NCBI GenBank assembly: GCA_963921195.1
Contig: OY992537.1
Location: 93,950,736 to 94,014,735, forward strand
DNA: 64,000 nt
Source: Pegoplata infirma
Taxonomy: Eukaryota; Arthropoda; Insecta; Diptera; Anthomyiidae
Direction of reading: 5' to 3'
Shown here: positions 32,342 through 44,771 of the stretch, in pieces
Numbering within the stretch: the stretch's first letter is position 1
How the letters are laid out: each line of letters opens with the position of its first letter
Translations under genes and position numbers: made by a program
The notes under the pieces: generated by a model
The model's input: only the letters and a program-made list of their open reading frames with translations
The model's database searches: none
Told to the model about the DNA's origin: nothing

Positions 32342-34750
32342 CTTAGGCCCGTTAACATTAAAAAAATTAACCTGGGGTTAGCACTAACATGCACTTTAAC
32401 CGAAGGTTAAAACAAAAATCGTTAACTCAATGTTCGGGTTAGCAGTAACTTCCAGTTATAAATGTCAATATTTCTGGTTAATTTAATCCAAAAAAATCTT
32501 GCGGTTAAATACATAACTGGAGGTTTTGTTTACATAATGAATTAAGTAAATATAAAAAATTATTGCAAATAGAGAAATAGCTTAACAAATAAATGGCTGA
32601 ATCTCATTTATTTAATATTTATTCTGAAACAAGTTGTGTATTTCGAAAAATATACGCTTTTAAACCTATTTTAACTACAATTTTAATATCGAAATAAGAG
32701 GATAAATATCTCAGCATCTAAAATATTTTTCCTTTAGAGAATATCTAATGAGAGAAAATCTGGAAGAAGTCTCAGATTCTGAAATTTTTTTTTAGAAAAT
32801 GTCTTAGATTCAGAGACATTTTTTCTATAGAAAAAGTATCAGATTCTGAGACATTTTTCTATAGAAAAAGTATCAGATTCTGAGACATTTTTCTATAGAA
32901 AAAGTATCAGATTCTGAGACATTTTTCTATAGAAAAAGTATCAGATTCTGAGACATTTTTGCTATAGAAAAAGTCTGATTTTGAGACATTTTTTCTATAG
33001 AAAAAGTCTCAGATTCTGAGACATTTTTTCTATAGAAAAAGTCTCAGATTATGAGACATTTTTTCTATAGAAAAAGTCTCAGATTCTGAGACATTTTTTC
33101 TATAGAAAAAGTCTCAGATTCTGAGACATTTTTTCTATAGAAAAAGTCTCAGATTCTGAGACATTTTTTCTATAGAAAAAGTCTCAGATTCTGAGACATT
33201 TTTTTATAGAAAAAGTCTCAGATTATGAGACATTTTTTATAGAAAAAGTCTCAGATTATGAGACATTTTTTCTATAGAAAAAGTCTCAGATTATGAGACA
33301 TTTTTTCCATAGAAAAAGTCTCAGATTCTAATACATTTTTTCTATAGAAAAAGTCTCAGATTCTGAGACATTTTTTCTATACAAAAAGTCTCAGATTATG
33401 AGACATTTTTTCTATAGAAAAAGTCTCAGATTCTGAGACATTTTTTCCATAGAAAAAGTCTCAGATTCTAATACATTTTTTCTATAGAAAAAGTCTCAGA
33501 TTCTGAGACATTTTTTCTATAGAAAAAGTCTCAGATTCTGAGACATTTTTTCTATAGAAAAAGTCTCAGATTCTGAGACATTTTTTCTATAGAAAAAGTC
33601 TCAGATTTCAGATTTTTTCTATAGAAAAAGTCTCAGATTCTGAGACATTTTTTCTATAGAAAAAGTCTCAGATTCTGAGACATTTTTTCTATAGAAAAAG
33701 TCTCAGATTCTGAGACATTTTTTCTATAGAAAAAGTCTCAGATTCTAATACATTTTTTCTATAGAAAAAGTCTCAGATTCTGAGACATTTTTTCTATAGA
33801 AAAAGTCTCAGATTCTGAGACATTTTTTCTATAGAAAAAGTCTCAGATTCTGAGACATTTTTTCTATAGAAAAAGTCTCAGATTCTGAGACATTTTTTCT
33901 ATAGAAAAAGTCTCAGATTCTGAGACATTTTTTCTATAGAAAAAGTCTCATATTCTGAGACATTTTTTCTATAGAAAAAGTCTCATATTCTGAAGAAAAA
34001 GTCTCAGATTCTGAGACATTTTTTCTATAGAAAAAGTCTCAGATTCCGTGCAATTTTCCATATAGAAAATGTCGCAGATTCTGGGACACTTTTTCTATAG
34101 AAAGATTCTTAGATTCAGAGGCATTTAATTCAAGGAAAAAGTCTTAGATGCAGAGACATTTAAACTATTGCAAGTCTCAGATTCTGAGAATTTATGCCTA
34201 TTCAAAAATAAAAGAACACTTTCAGTAAAATTTTTATTGTTAAAGATTAATTTACATAGATCCTCCAGCTGATGTGTGATGTATGACTTTCTTTGTGGGT
34301 TTCTTCTCTGCTCAAAGTTTGGATGACTTTTTTATTATTTTAACGCAGAAAGGTTCCATGTTGACCAAATTTCATACTATAAAATAATTAAGGATTTATG
34401 TAATAATATATGTAATGTTGATGTTAAAAGCTTAAATTTTTACCTTTTGCAATTCCGGTCTATTAGCGATATCGGAGCGTTATCAATAATTTTTAAAATT
34501 TGCCATCATTTTTAAATATTTTTTGCATTTTTATTTAATTTTTTTTTTTGTTAAAAATATTTTCATAAAAATTTGACTTTTGCTGTTTTAAAACAATTCA
34601 CAATAACACATAATCGGAAGTTAATTAACTTTTTTCATTTGTTAACGAAATTTGTTAACTTGGAGTTAAGAGTTTAGGTTTGTGTAACTGGAAGTTAGAT
34701 AACTTTTAGGTTAAATTTAACTAACTGGACATTGTGTTAACAGGCCTTAG
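32342..34750. mobile_element. TIR element O, 2.4 kb, carrying a 35-bp satellite
   Basis: The ends are CTTAGGCCCGTTAACA and TGTTAACAGGCCTTAG, inserted in a 177-bp monomer between AAATTATA and GGTTATAA. Both subterminal regions repeat GTTAACTGGAGGTT-like motifs (for example near 32510 and 34630-34740). The middle is a large array of 35-bp units (32790-34120). No coding region is credible. Confidence 0.75.
32790..34120 (+). repeat. 35-bp two-hairpin satellite array (about 38 copies)
   Basis: The unit is the 16-bp palindrome TTTTTCTATAGAAAAA followed by GTCTCAGATTCTGAGAC (stem of 7, loop of 3) and a short link. The period of 35 bp was read directly at 33001, 33036 and onward. The centre is highly uniform and both edges are degenerate, as expected of unequal exchange. 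The unit is clearly related to satellite Z and to the array at 52690-53530. Confidence 0.93.
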
Positions 34751-35296
34751 GGTTATAAAGAGTTATAAAGGGTATAAAAGAAGAAAAATTAGAATAAAAA
34801 CCTTTAACGTAATTTCTTTTATCATTCATTTTTTCTAATTACACTTGAAGTTATGATGCGAAGTTTGAATTCGAATTTTTTGTGACTATTTTATCGTTAT
34901 TGTGACTATTTTATCGTTATCGCTATTTTATCGTTATGTATTTAAAGTTATGTGGTTTTTGAATTCGGAACGTCTTTTTTATGTGGATTTCGTTTATGAG
35001 GTTTTATTTGGAATATATAATATATAATATGTATCTTGAAAATAAAAAAAATAAAAAATTTGTAAGTAATTTCCGAATTTGTTGAAATAATAATTTAAAA
35101 TCTTGATTTATTGCCACAAAAAAATTTAAGTTTATCAATAACTTTTAGTTCCATTTTAATTTGGCCCAATTTTTGAATATCTTTAAATTTATTGAAAACC
35201 TTTACGGTTTCATAAAAAGCCATTGTGATATCAATGTAACTAAATGTTCCTTTTTTAAACCCTTATTTTTTATATTTTTAGTTTAAACTTTACTTT

Positions 35297-36843
35297 TATT
35301 ATACCCTACACCACACTGTGGTACAGGGTATAATGAGTTTGTGCTGATGTTTGTAGCTACCCGAAATATTGGTCCTAGACCCACCTTTAAGTATACCGAT
35401 CGACTCAGAATCACTTTTTGAGTCGATTTAGCGATGTCCGTCCGTCTGTCCGTCCGTCCGTCTGTCTGTCTGTCTGTCCATGTAAACGGTGTAATCACGA
35501 TACAGGTCGCAATTTTTAATCAATTGACTTGAAATTTGAAACTTAAGTCTCTCTTGGCCCAAGAAAGAAGCCTATTGAAATTGGAAAAAATCGGTCCATA
35601 TTTAGACCTAGCCCCCATACAAAGGTCCTCTTTAGTTTTGGCTCAAATGACTCTAATAACCGTATTATAGAAGGTATCGCTTTGAAATTTGAATGGTAAT
35701 GGTGTTTTGTCTTCACATATCATCATTCCGAATTTCAAAGAATCGGACCAGTTCTTCTTGTAGCCCCCATACAAACCACCTTCCCGATTTTCACATAAAT
35801 GTCTCAAATTTCATGAAAATAGAAAATATTTAATTAAAATTTTGTTTGTGTATGTTAAACGCGTACTTAAATAACCTTATCAGACCTGATAATCATCGGA
35901 CCAGTTTTGGACTCAGGCCCCTTGTGAAAATTTCGCCCGATATTCAGTTAAAGCGGTTTATTGTCAACAAATAGAAGCCTATTTCACTCAAATTTGATTT
36001 GTGAGTGTTTTCTTCACTTATTAAAGGTTTTACAACATATCCCAGCAAAACTTTGGTAATGGGTAGTGATTATATAACACATTACCAGGTAATGTATATA
36101 CCTTATTTGTAGCATTATTTTAGGATGTCTTACCAAACATTTGTTCCACATCGTGTTATTTTTAAGTAAAAAATAATGCATTACTAATAATTTGCTACGT
36201 AATGCATGATTATTGGAAAAATGTATTTCATATTTATTATTTCTAAACATTATATCATGGATGATTTATATTTGGTATTATTATTGTATTATTTATAATT
36301 AAATGCATAATGCATTACAATAACATAAAAAATAATTATTTTATAAAAAATGCATAAGTTTAAACTAGAGATGGGCTCACGACAAGAAATTTCTAACGAC
36401 ACACACTCACTAGCATATTATATCTACTTACACTCACTTACAATCACGTGAGTAAATTTAATACAAAATTACTTTTTCACTACTCGTAACACCTTGTATA
36501 TTACGTTCTGGAATGCTATATTATATACCTTACTCGTAACCTATAAAATATCATATATTTTACACCTTACTGGTATTCTTTGTAATAAATTTATGACTTA
36601 TTTTATACCTTACTGGTATTCAATGTGATAATGTGGATGCATTACTTTGAGTCTCACCGCCTGTTAAAATCATCAATGCTGCAATGTATAAAATAAGAGA
36701 TCATATACCTTATTTTATACCTTATTTGGTAATCTAAGTTTTGCTGGGATAGATCTAATCGATCCATGGGACCCATTTTCCGGGAAACCTTGGTGTAGGG
36801 TATTATATGGTCGGTCTTGACCGACTATAATTTTCTTACTTGT
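35297..36843 (-). mobile_element. GTCY-type element B3 (mini-me-like) carrying F1
   Basis: It begins ATACCCTACACCACACTGTG with CAGGGTATAATGAGTTTG. It has the core GAGTCGATTTAGCGATGTCC and a GTCC/GTCT run (35435-35478). It ends GTGTAGGGTATTATATGG, the hairpin GGTCTTGACCGAC and TTTTCTTACTTGT. A 708-bp element is inserted near its hairpin end. Direct copies of an approximately 105-bp host segment flank it on both sides (see findings). Confidence 0.88.
36041..36748. mobile_element. TIR element F1, 708 bp, inside B3
   Basis: The ends are CCCAGCAAAACTTTGGTAAT and CTAAGTTTTGCTGGG. AT is on both sides, consistent with a 2-bp target duplication when compared with copy B5. The interior is rich in TAATGCATTA-like palindromes and TACCTTACTGGTATTC-like repeats. 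It also contains CTAGAGATGGGCTCACG near 36367, similar to one end of the sequence at 50017-50035. Confidence 0.85.
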
Positions 36844-36972
36844 AATTTATTGAAAACCTTTAAGGTTTCATAAAAAGCCAAAGTGATATCAATGTAACTG
36901 AATGTTAATTTTTTAAAACCTTATTTTTTTATAATTTAATATAAAAATGTTAAAATGTCTTATATAAACATT

Positions 36973-39900
36973 AGGGTGGGTCGATGAAATGCATATTTGC
37001 GAATCTCGTGTACTAATAGCAAAAACTCGACGCGCATTTTCGAGCTGATAACGGGAAAAATCATGAAAAAATTTTAGGAGGATACTTTTAGGCCTCTACA
37101 AGCGGTTTTAGTTCGCGGTTTTTGGAAAAAAAATATTTTTTTTGATTTTTTAAAAATATTTTAAAAATTAAGTAAAATAATGCTTATTACAAAACAATAT
37201 CCAAACAAAATTTAGCTCGCCAATTTTAGCCCGTGGATGCGTTTTTATACCCAGAAAAGTTCGATTTATATATAGAAAAAAAAATATTTTTTATTTCATA
37301 ATAGCACTCAAATGGTGCATAAGGCCAATTTAAGAACATGAATGATAAAAATTAAAAAATTGCGGGTATTTATAGCAATCCACAAGTGCAAAAAATTCGC
37401 AAATTAAAAAAAAATTAAAAATGGGTATCAAATTTTTGGTAAATAAAGCGTTTTCAGAAAAAAAATAAAAAATATATATTAGAGGATCAATTTGGTCCAT
37501 GGATGCATTTTGAAAATCTGGTGTTTTTTTTTTTGTTTGATATTTAAACGTTTATTTATAATTGATGTTGGTCCATGGACCAACTACAAAATAAACATTT
37601 AAATATCAAACAAAAAAAAAAAAAAAAACCATCAGATTTTCAAAATGCATCCATGGACCAAATTGATCCTCTAATATATATTTTTTATTTTTTTCTGAAA
37701 ACGCTTTATTTTACCAAAAATTTGATACCCATTTTTCCATTTTTAAATTTTTTTTGGTACTTGCGAATTTTTTGCGCTTGCGAATTGTTATAAATAGCCG
37801 CCAATTTGTTTTGTTTTTTTATAATTTTCTTAAAACGCTTTATTTTACCAAAATTTTGATACCCATTTTTAATTTTTTTTGAATTTGCGAATTTTTTGCA
37901 CTTGTGGATTGCTATAAATACCCGCAATTTTTTAATTTTTATCATTCATGTTCTTAAATTGGCCTTATGCACCATTTGAGTGCTATTATGAAATAAAAAA
38001 TATTTTTTTTTTCTATATCGTCCATTCCATGAGACATTTTAAAAAATCTGACCGAGGGTCTTCCGATTTTTGTTATATTTTTCATACAGATTCTCTATGG
38101 AGCCAATTTCAAATTTCATCCATCAGATCGAAAATATTCGAAAAACTCGCGACTTTATTCACGATTTTCAATTTTAAAAAAGTCAAAAAAATGCAAAAAC
38201 TGTGTAAATTTGAGCTGCTGTATTTCCTAAACTACTTATCGCATTTTAACAATCTATAGCGCATACGAATGGTATTTAAGTCTACTTTAATATTTAATAA
38301 ACTGAAAAAATATTGGTGGTTTAAAAGTGCATTTTATATGCAAATGCAGTTTTGAAGTGCATTTTGCGAAACTTTTACCCCTTTTCATTTTTTTTTAATT
38401 AGCATATTTGGAAAATTTAGAATTTTTGCTACAAAAAAATGTTTTCATTACAATGGACCGAGAATTTATGCTATTTTTAATATTTTTTTTAAAAAAATAC
38501 TTCCTTAAGTTTCCCTTATAAAAAATTTAATTTTTTAAATTATACCAAAATCATGAAAAAAGACATGTTTATAAACCGTTATATTTTCAAAAGTACGAAT
38601 CGTATATTATTGCTTTTATGCACATTGGAAAGATATTTTTGTCTATTTTTTGCATATAATGACCGCAAAAATTTTGGTGTTTCGAAAATGCATTTTAAAT
38701 GCAAATGCAATTTTAAAGTGCAATTTCCAAAACTTTTACCCCTTTAACTTTTTTCTTAATTATCATATTCGAAAAGTTTACAATTTTTACTACAAAATAA
38801 TGTCCTCCTTATAATGGACCCACTGTGTGTGCTATTTTTTAGAATTTTTTAAAAAATCACATAATTTGAGATTTTTTTGGTTTAATTTAAAATATTAAAA
38901 TTCGTTTTAAGGAAATTTTTAAAATTTCTTTAAAAATAGCACACTCAGTGGGTCCATTATTATGAGGACATTATTTTGTAGTAAAAATTGAAAACGTTTC
39001 AAATATGATAATTAAAAAAAAATGCAAAGGGGTAAAAGTTTTGAAAAATGCACTTCAAAACTGCATTTGCATTTAAAATGCATTTGTGAAAAACCAATAT
39101 TTTTGCGGTCATAAAATACAAGAAATGGACAAAAATACCTTTCTAATTTGAATAAAAACAATAAGATACGATTAGTACTTTTGAAAATATAACGATTTAA
39201 AAACATGTCTTTTTTCATGATTTTGGTATAATTTAAAAAATAAAAATTTTTATAAGGGAAACTTAAGGAAGTATTTTTTAAAAACAAATATTAAAAATAG
39301 CATACATTCTCGGTCCATTGTAATGAAAACATTCTTTTGTAGCAAAAATTCTAAATTTTCCAAATATGCTAATTAAAAAAAAATTAAAAGGGGTAAAAGT
39401 TTCGCAAAATGCACTTCAAAACTGCATTTGCATATAAAATGCACTTTTAAACCACCAATATTTTTTCAGTTTATTAGATATTAAAATAGACTTACATACC
39501 ATTCGTATGCGCTATAGATTGTTAAAATGCGATAAGTAGTTTAGAAAATACAGCTGCTCAAATTTACACAGATTTTGCATTTTTTTTACTTTTTTAGAAA
39601 CGAAAATCGTGACTAAAATCGCGAGTTTTTCGAATATTTTCGATCTGATGGATGAAATTTGAAATTGGCTCCATAGAGTATCTGAATGAAAAAAATAACA
39701 AAAATCGGAAGACCCTCGGTCAAAAAATGCCCAAAATCATCAAATGTCTGGTGGAATGGACGATATATAAATCGAACTTTTCTGGGTATAAATAACGCAT
39801 CCACGGGCTAAAATTGGCGAGATAAATTTTGTTTGGATATTGTTTTGTAATAAGCATTTATTTACTTAATTTTTAAAATATTTTTAAAAAATCAAAAAAA

Positions 39901-40065
39901 ATATTTTTTTTCCAAAAACCGCGAACTAAAACCGCTTGTAGAGACCTAAAAGTACCCTCCTAAAATTTTTTCATGATTTTTCCCGTTATCAGCTCGAAAA
40001 TGCGCGTCGAGTTTTTGCTATTAGTACACGAGATTCGCAAATATGCATTTCATCGACCCACCCTA
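36973..40065. mobile_element. Foldback element P, 3.1 kb
   Basis: The ends are AGGGTGGGTCGATGAAATGC and its inverse, with ATAAACATT flanking on both sides (36964-36972, 40066-40074). The arms are inverted copies around about 38885, once the nested palindrome Q (37275-38012) in the left arm is removed. The arms contain CGACGCGCATTTTCGAGC and AAAATCTGACCGAGGGTCTT. Mirrored ORFs in both arms are products of the symmetry. The inner part is related to foldback R. Confidence 0.82.
37275..38012. mobile_element. Palindrome Q nested in the left arm of P
   Basis: The ends are AAAAATATTTTTTATTTCAT and its inverse. TATA occurs on both sides, and the right arm of P has no counterpart, so it is an insertion. 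The centre is the perfect palindrome GTTGGTCCATGGACCAAC (37567-37584). The right half repeats a block of about 120 bp (AACGCTTTATTTTACCAAAA at about 37702 and 37837), which explains the unequal halves. Confidence 0.75.
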
Positions 40066-40436
40066 ATAAACATTTTAAACTTTAATGAAATTGCCATTTT
40101 TAAATTTTTTCAAAAAAACTTAAGTCATTACAAAAGCAATATTACACTTCAAATAAAAACAAAAATAATTTTCTTTTTTGTGCTTTCTCGAAATAAGAAC
40201 ATAATAACCAGCTTTTGGATATTCAAACAAATTTGTTAGATACATAAGTTCCACACCGCATAAAGACAAATAAAATATGTTCCTAATACTTCAACAAACT
40301 ATTTTTTTTACAAATCAAAAAAAAAACAAAAAATATATTTAATTTATACAAAAATATTAAAAAAAAAATGTTATGTGAAATCCTAAAACTTTTTTAATAA
40401 AAATCAATGTAATTCAACAGTACAAATTTATAATAA

Positions 40437-40440
40437 ATAA

Positions 40441-40471
<31 letters not shown>

Positions 40472-40472
40472 C
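40437..40472 (+). repeat. (AAT)n microsatellite
   Basis: About 11 uninterrupted AAT/ATA triplets in the interior of element Y, just before the right-hand satellite array. Confidence 0.9.
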
Positions 40473-40514
40473 ATCTTTTATTTTTACAACAGTCTGAACT
40501 CAAACATACAATTT

Positions 40515-43500
40515 CTTAGGTATATATTTTTTTAGAATCTACTAGTCCCGGGCTACCACCTCCATGTGCGGGTTAAGCCCCTAAATGTATTTTGACTTTT
40601 TTAGAGGTCGCTCATTATAACCCTATAATTTGCAGAGTGTATTATTCATTTTTTTAAAAAATATATATCTCCGATCTCAAACATACGATTTCTTAGCTAT
40701 ATATTTTTTTAGAATCTACTAGTCCCGGGCTACCAACCCCATGTGCGGGTTAAGCCCCTAAATATATTTTGACTTTTTAGAGGTCGCTCATTATAACCCT
40801 ATAATTTGCAGAGTGAATTATTAATTTTTTTAAAAAATATATATCGCCGATCTCAAACATACGATTTCTTAGCTATATATTTTTTTAGAATCTACTAGTC
40901 CCGGGCTACAAACCCTATGTGCGGGTTAAGCCCCTAAATGTATTTTGACCTTTTTTGAGGTCGCTCATTATAACTCTATAATTTGCAGAGTGTATTATTA
41001 ATTTTTTTAAAAAATATATATCTCCGATCTCAAACATACGATTTCTTAGCTATATATTTTTTTAGAATCTACTAGTCCCGGGCTACCAACCCCATGTGCG
41101 GGTTAAGCCCCTAAATGTATCTTGACTTTTTTAGAGGTCGCTCATTATAACCCTATAATTTGCAGAGTTATTATTCATTTTTTTAAAAAATATATATCTC
41201 CGATCTCAAACATACGATTTCTTAGCTATATATTTTTTTAGAATCTACTAGTCCCGGGCTACAAACCCCATGTGCGGGTTAAGCCCCTAAATGTATTTTG
41301 ACTTTTTTTGAGGTCGCTCATTATAACTCTATAATTTGCAGAGTGTATTATTAATTTTTTTAAAAAATATATATCTCCGATCTCAAACATACGATTTCTT
41401 AGCTATATATTTTTTTAGAATCTACTAGTCCCGGGCTACCAACCCCATGTGCGGGTTAAGCCCCTAAATGTATCTTGACTTTTTTAGAGGTCGCTCATTA
41501 TAACCCTATAATTTGCAGAGTTATTATTCATTTTTTTAAAAAATATATATCTCCGATCTCAAACATACGATTTCTTAGCTATATATTTTTTTAGAATCTA
41601 CTAGTCCCGGGCTACAAACCCCATGTGCGGGTTAAGCCCCTAAGTGTATTTTGACTTTTTTAGAGGTCGCTCATTATAACCCTATAATTTGCAGAGTTAT
41701 TATTCATTTTTTTTAAAAATATATATCTCCGATCTCAAACATACGATTTCTTAGCTATATTTTTTTTTAGAATCTACTAGTCCCGGGCTACAAACCCCAT
41801 GTGCGGGTTAAGTCCCTAAATGTATTTTGACTTTTTTTGAGGTCGCTCATTATAACTCTATAATTTGCAGAGTGTATTATTCATTTTTTTAAAAATATAT
41901 ATCTCCGATCTCAAACATACGATTTCTTAGCTATATATTTTTTTAGAATCTACAAGTCCCGGGCTACCAACCCCATGTGCGGGTTAAGCCCCTAAATGTA
42001 CTTTGACTTTTTTAGAGGTCGCTCATTATAACCCTATAATTTGCAGAGTGTATTATTAATTTTTTTAAAAAATATATATCTCCGATCTCAAACATACGAT
42101 TTCTTAGCTATATATTTTTTTAGAATCTAATAGTCCCGGGCTACAAACCCCATGTGCGGGTAAAGCCCCTAAATGTATTTTGACTTTTTTAGAGGTCGCT
42201 CATTATAACCCTATAATTTGCAGAGTGTATTATTAATTTTTTTAAAAAACATATATCTCCGATCTCAAACATACGATTTCTTAGGTATATATTTTTTTAG
42301 AATCTACTAGTCCCGGGCTACCAACCCCATGTGCGGGTTAAGCCCCTAAATGTACTTTGACTTTTTTAGAGGTCGCTCATTATAACCCTATAATTTGCAG
42401 AGTGTATTATTAATTTTTTTAAAAAATATATATCTCCGATCTCAAACATACGATTTCTTAGCTATATATTTTTTTAGAATCTAATAGTCCCGGGCTACAA
42501 ACCCCATGTGCGGGTAAAGCCCCTAAATGTATTTTGACTTTTTTAGAGGTCGCTCATTATAACCCTATAATTTGCAGAGTGTATTATTAATTTTTTTAAA
42601 AAATATATATCTCCGATCTCAAACATACGATTTCTTAGCTATATATTTTTTTAGAATCTACTAGTCCCGGGCTACAAACCCCATGTGCGGGTTAAGCCCC
42701 TAAATGTATTTTGACTTTTTTAGAGGTCGCTCATTATAACCCTATAATTTGCAGAGTGTATTATTCATTTTTTTAAAAAATATATATCTCCGATCTCAAA
42801 CATACGATTTCTTAGCTATATATTTTTTTAGAATCTACTAGTCCCGAGCTACCAACCCCATGTGCGGGTTAAGCCCCTAAATGTATTTTGACTTTTTTAG
42901 AGGTCGCTCATTATAACCCTATAATTTGCAGAGTGTATTATTAATTTTTTTAAAAAATATATATCTCCGATCTCAAACATACGATTTCTTACCTATATAT
43001 TTTTTTAGAATCTACTAGTCCCGGGCTACCTACCCCATGTGCGGGTTAAGCCCCTAAATGTATTTTGACTTTTTTAGAGGTCGCTCATTATAACCCTATA
43101 ATTTGCAGAGTGTATTATTAATTTTTTTAAAAAACATATATTTCCGATCTCAAACATACGATTTCTTACCTATGTATTTTTTTAGATTCTACTAGTCCCG
43201 GGCTACAAACCCCATGTGCGGGTTAAGCCCCTAAATGTATTTTGAATTTTTTTAGGTCGCTCATTATAACTCTATAATTTGCTGAGTGTATTATTCATTT
43301 TTTTAAAAAATATATATCTCCGATCTCAAACATACGATTTCTTAGCTATATATTTTTTTAGAATCTACTAGTCCCGGGCTACCAACCCCATGTGCGGGTT
43401 AAGCCCCTGAATGTATTTTGACTTTTTTAGAGGTCGCTCATTATAACCCTATAATTTGCAGAGTTATTATTCATTTTTTTTAAAAAATATATATCTCCGA

Positions 43501-43775
43501 TCTCAAACATACGATTTCTTAGCTATATATTTTTTTAGAATCTACTAGTCCCGGGCTACAAACCCCATGTGCGGGTTAAGCCCCTAAATGTATTTTGACT
43601 TTTTTAGAGGTCGCTCATTATAACCCTATAATTTGCAGAGTGTATTATTCATTTTTTTTAAAAATATATATCTCCGATCTCAAACATACGATTTCTTAGG
43701 TATATATTTTTTAAGAATCTACTGGTCCCGGGCTACAAACCCCATGTGCGGGAAAAGCCCCTAAATGTATTTGTA
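40515..43775 (-). repeat. 177-bp satellite array, right arm of Y (19 copies)
   Basis: CTACTAGTCCCGGGCTAC recurs 19 times at about 178-bp spacing. The orientation is inverse to the left-arm array. Alternating variants (CTACCAACCCC versus CTACAAACCCC; GAGTTATTATT versus GAGTGTATTATT; ATCTTGAC or ACTTTGAC versus ATTTTGAC) show a two-unit higher-order repeat over parts of the array. Confidence 0.93.
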
Positions 43776-44222
43776 ATTTTATCAGATATCGGTATATATA
43801 TATGTACTCCGATCTGTAACGTACGGTTCTGAAAATGTATATATTTTAATTTGTATTTGTTTCTTACTATTTACTTTTTTTTTAATTCATGTTTGAAAAA
43901 TAAGTGTTAATATGCATTTGATATGTTGTCATATATCGGTATATAGTCTATATAAGATATTTTTTTCCAATTTCAATTCGTTATATTCGATTTCTGCTAA
44001 AAAGATATCTATTTTTGGAAGCTAACTTCACAATGTTAAATAACAGTCTCTGTTAGGATGTTAACATTTTTTAAAAAGATATCTATTTTTGGGAAGCTAT
44101 CTGCACACCCTTACTTTTCTATAGGAAAAATCCAATAACTTTTCTATATGAAAACTCTAAAAAAATTCTGTAGGAAAAATCCGCTAATTTTTCTATAGGA
44201 AAAATATGAGAATTTGTCTATA

Positions 44223-44771
44223 CACTCAAAAAAAAATCCTTGTAAAATTACAAGAAAAACTTGTTACTTTTTTTGTTTGCTATCTCCTATTTGACAAAAA
44301 TTCAGAGTAATTTTTCAAGTCTTTTACCAATAATTTTGTAATTTTACAAGGTTTTTACCAATAATATTGTAAATTTAAAAATTTTTGACACGATAAAATT
44401 TACAAGGATGTTTCGTATCTTTACTAGATTTTTTGCTACCTGCTGTTTTACTAGAATTCCTTGTAATTTTACAAGCCTTTAACCAATAATTTTGTAATTT
44501 TACAAGCTTTCGACCAATAAAATTGTAAATTTACAGTTTTTTTTTGGCGCAATAAAAATTACAAGGAATTCTTGTGAATTAACTAGATTTTTTTGTAAAA
44601 TTATCTTGGAAATTTGTAAAATTACAAAAAAACAAAAATTTTAAAATTACAAAAAAAAAAAATTTAAATTTCGATCCAAATTTGTTTGTTAAAAAAACAA
44701 GGAAAACTCTCAAATATTGGTAAAATAGGATTACGAGAATTTTTATTGTAAAGGTTTTCTTTTTTTGTGTG
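44223..44771. mobile_element. CACTC-type TIR element S1, 549 bp, TA target
   Basis: The left end is CACTCAAAAAAAAATCCTTG and the right end CTTTTTTTGTGTG, with TA on both sides, inside satellite Z. The interior repeats 'CTTGTAATTTTACAAG' palindromes (near 44340, 44465, 44500). A second copy begins at 63793. Confidence 0.82.

Larger units (their letters stand above)
31328..44112. mobile_element. Giant Foldback-like element Y, 12.8 kb
   Basis: The termini are AAGGGTGTGAAGTTAGCTTC and GAAGCTATCTGCACACCCTT. ACTTTTCTA directly flanks both (31319-31327, 44113-44121), which would be a 9-bp target duplication; Drosophila FB elements also make 9 bp. Each arm has about 330 bp of unique terminal sequence followed by an array of a 177-bp satellite, in inverse orientation left versus right (4 and 19 copies). 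The middle has received further elements: O, B3 with F1, and P with Q. What remains as original interior (34751-35296, 36844-36963, 40075-40510) shows no protein. The flanking satellite also contains CTTTTCTA often, so chance similarity of the 9-mer cannot be fully excluded. Confidence 0.75.

Noticed and set aside
32790..34120. Regular 35-bp palindromic repeats as a CRISPR array
   Set aside because: There are no unique spacers; the units are contiguous and the context is eukaryotic transposon DNA.
37575..39287. ORFs of 64-103 residues in foldback P
   Set aside because: The KDMFxNRYIFKSTNR string appears in both arms by symmetry; no domain and no consistent start.
31328..44112. Element Y as an LTR retrotransposon
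   Set aside because: The terminal repeats are inverted, not direct, and there is no gag-pol, primer site or polypurine tract.
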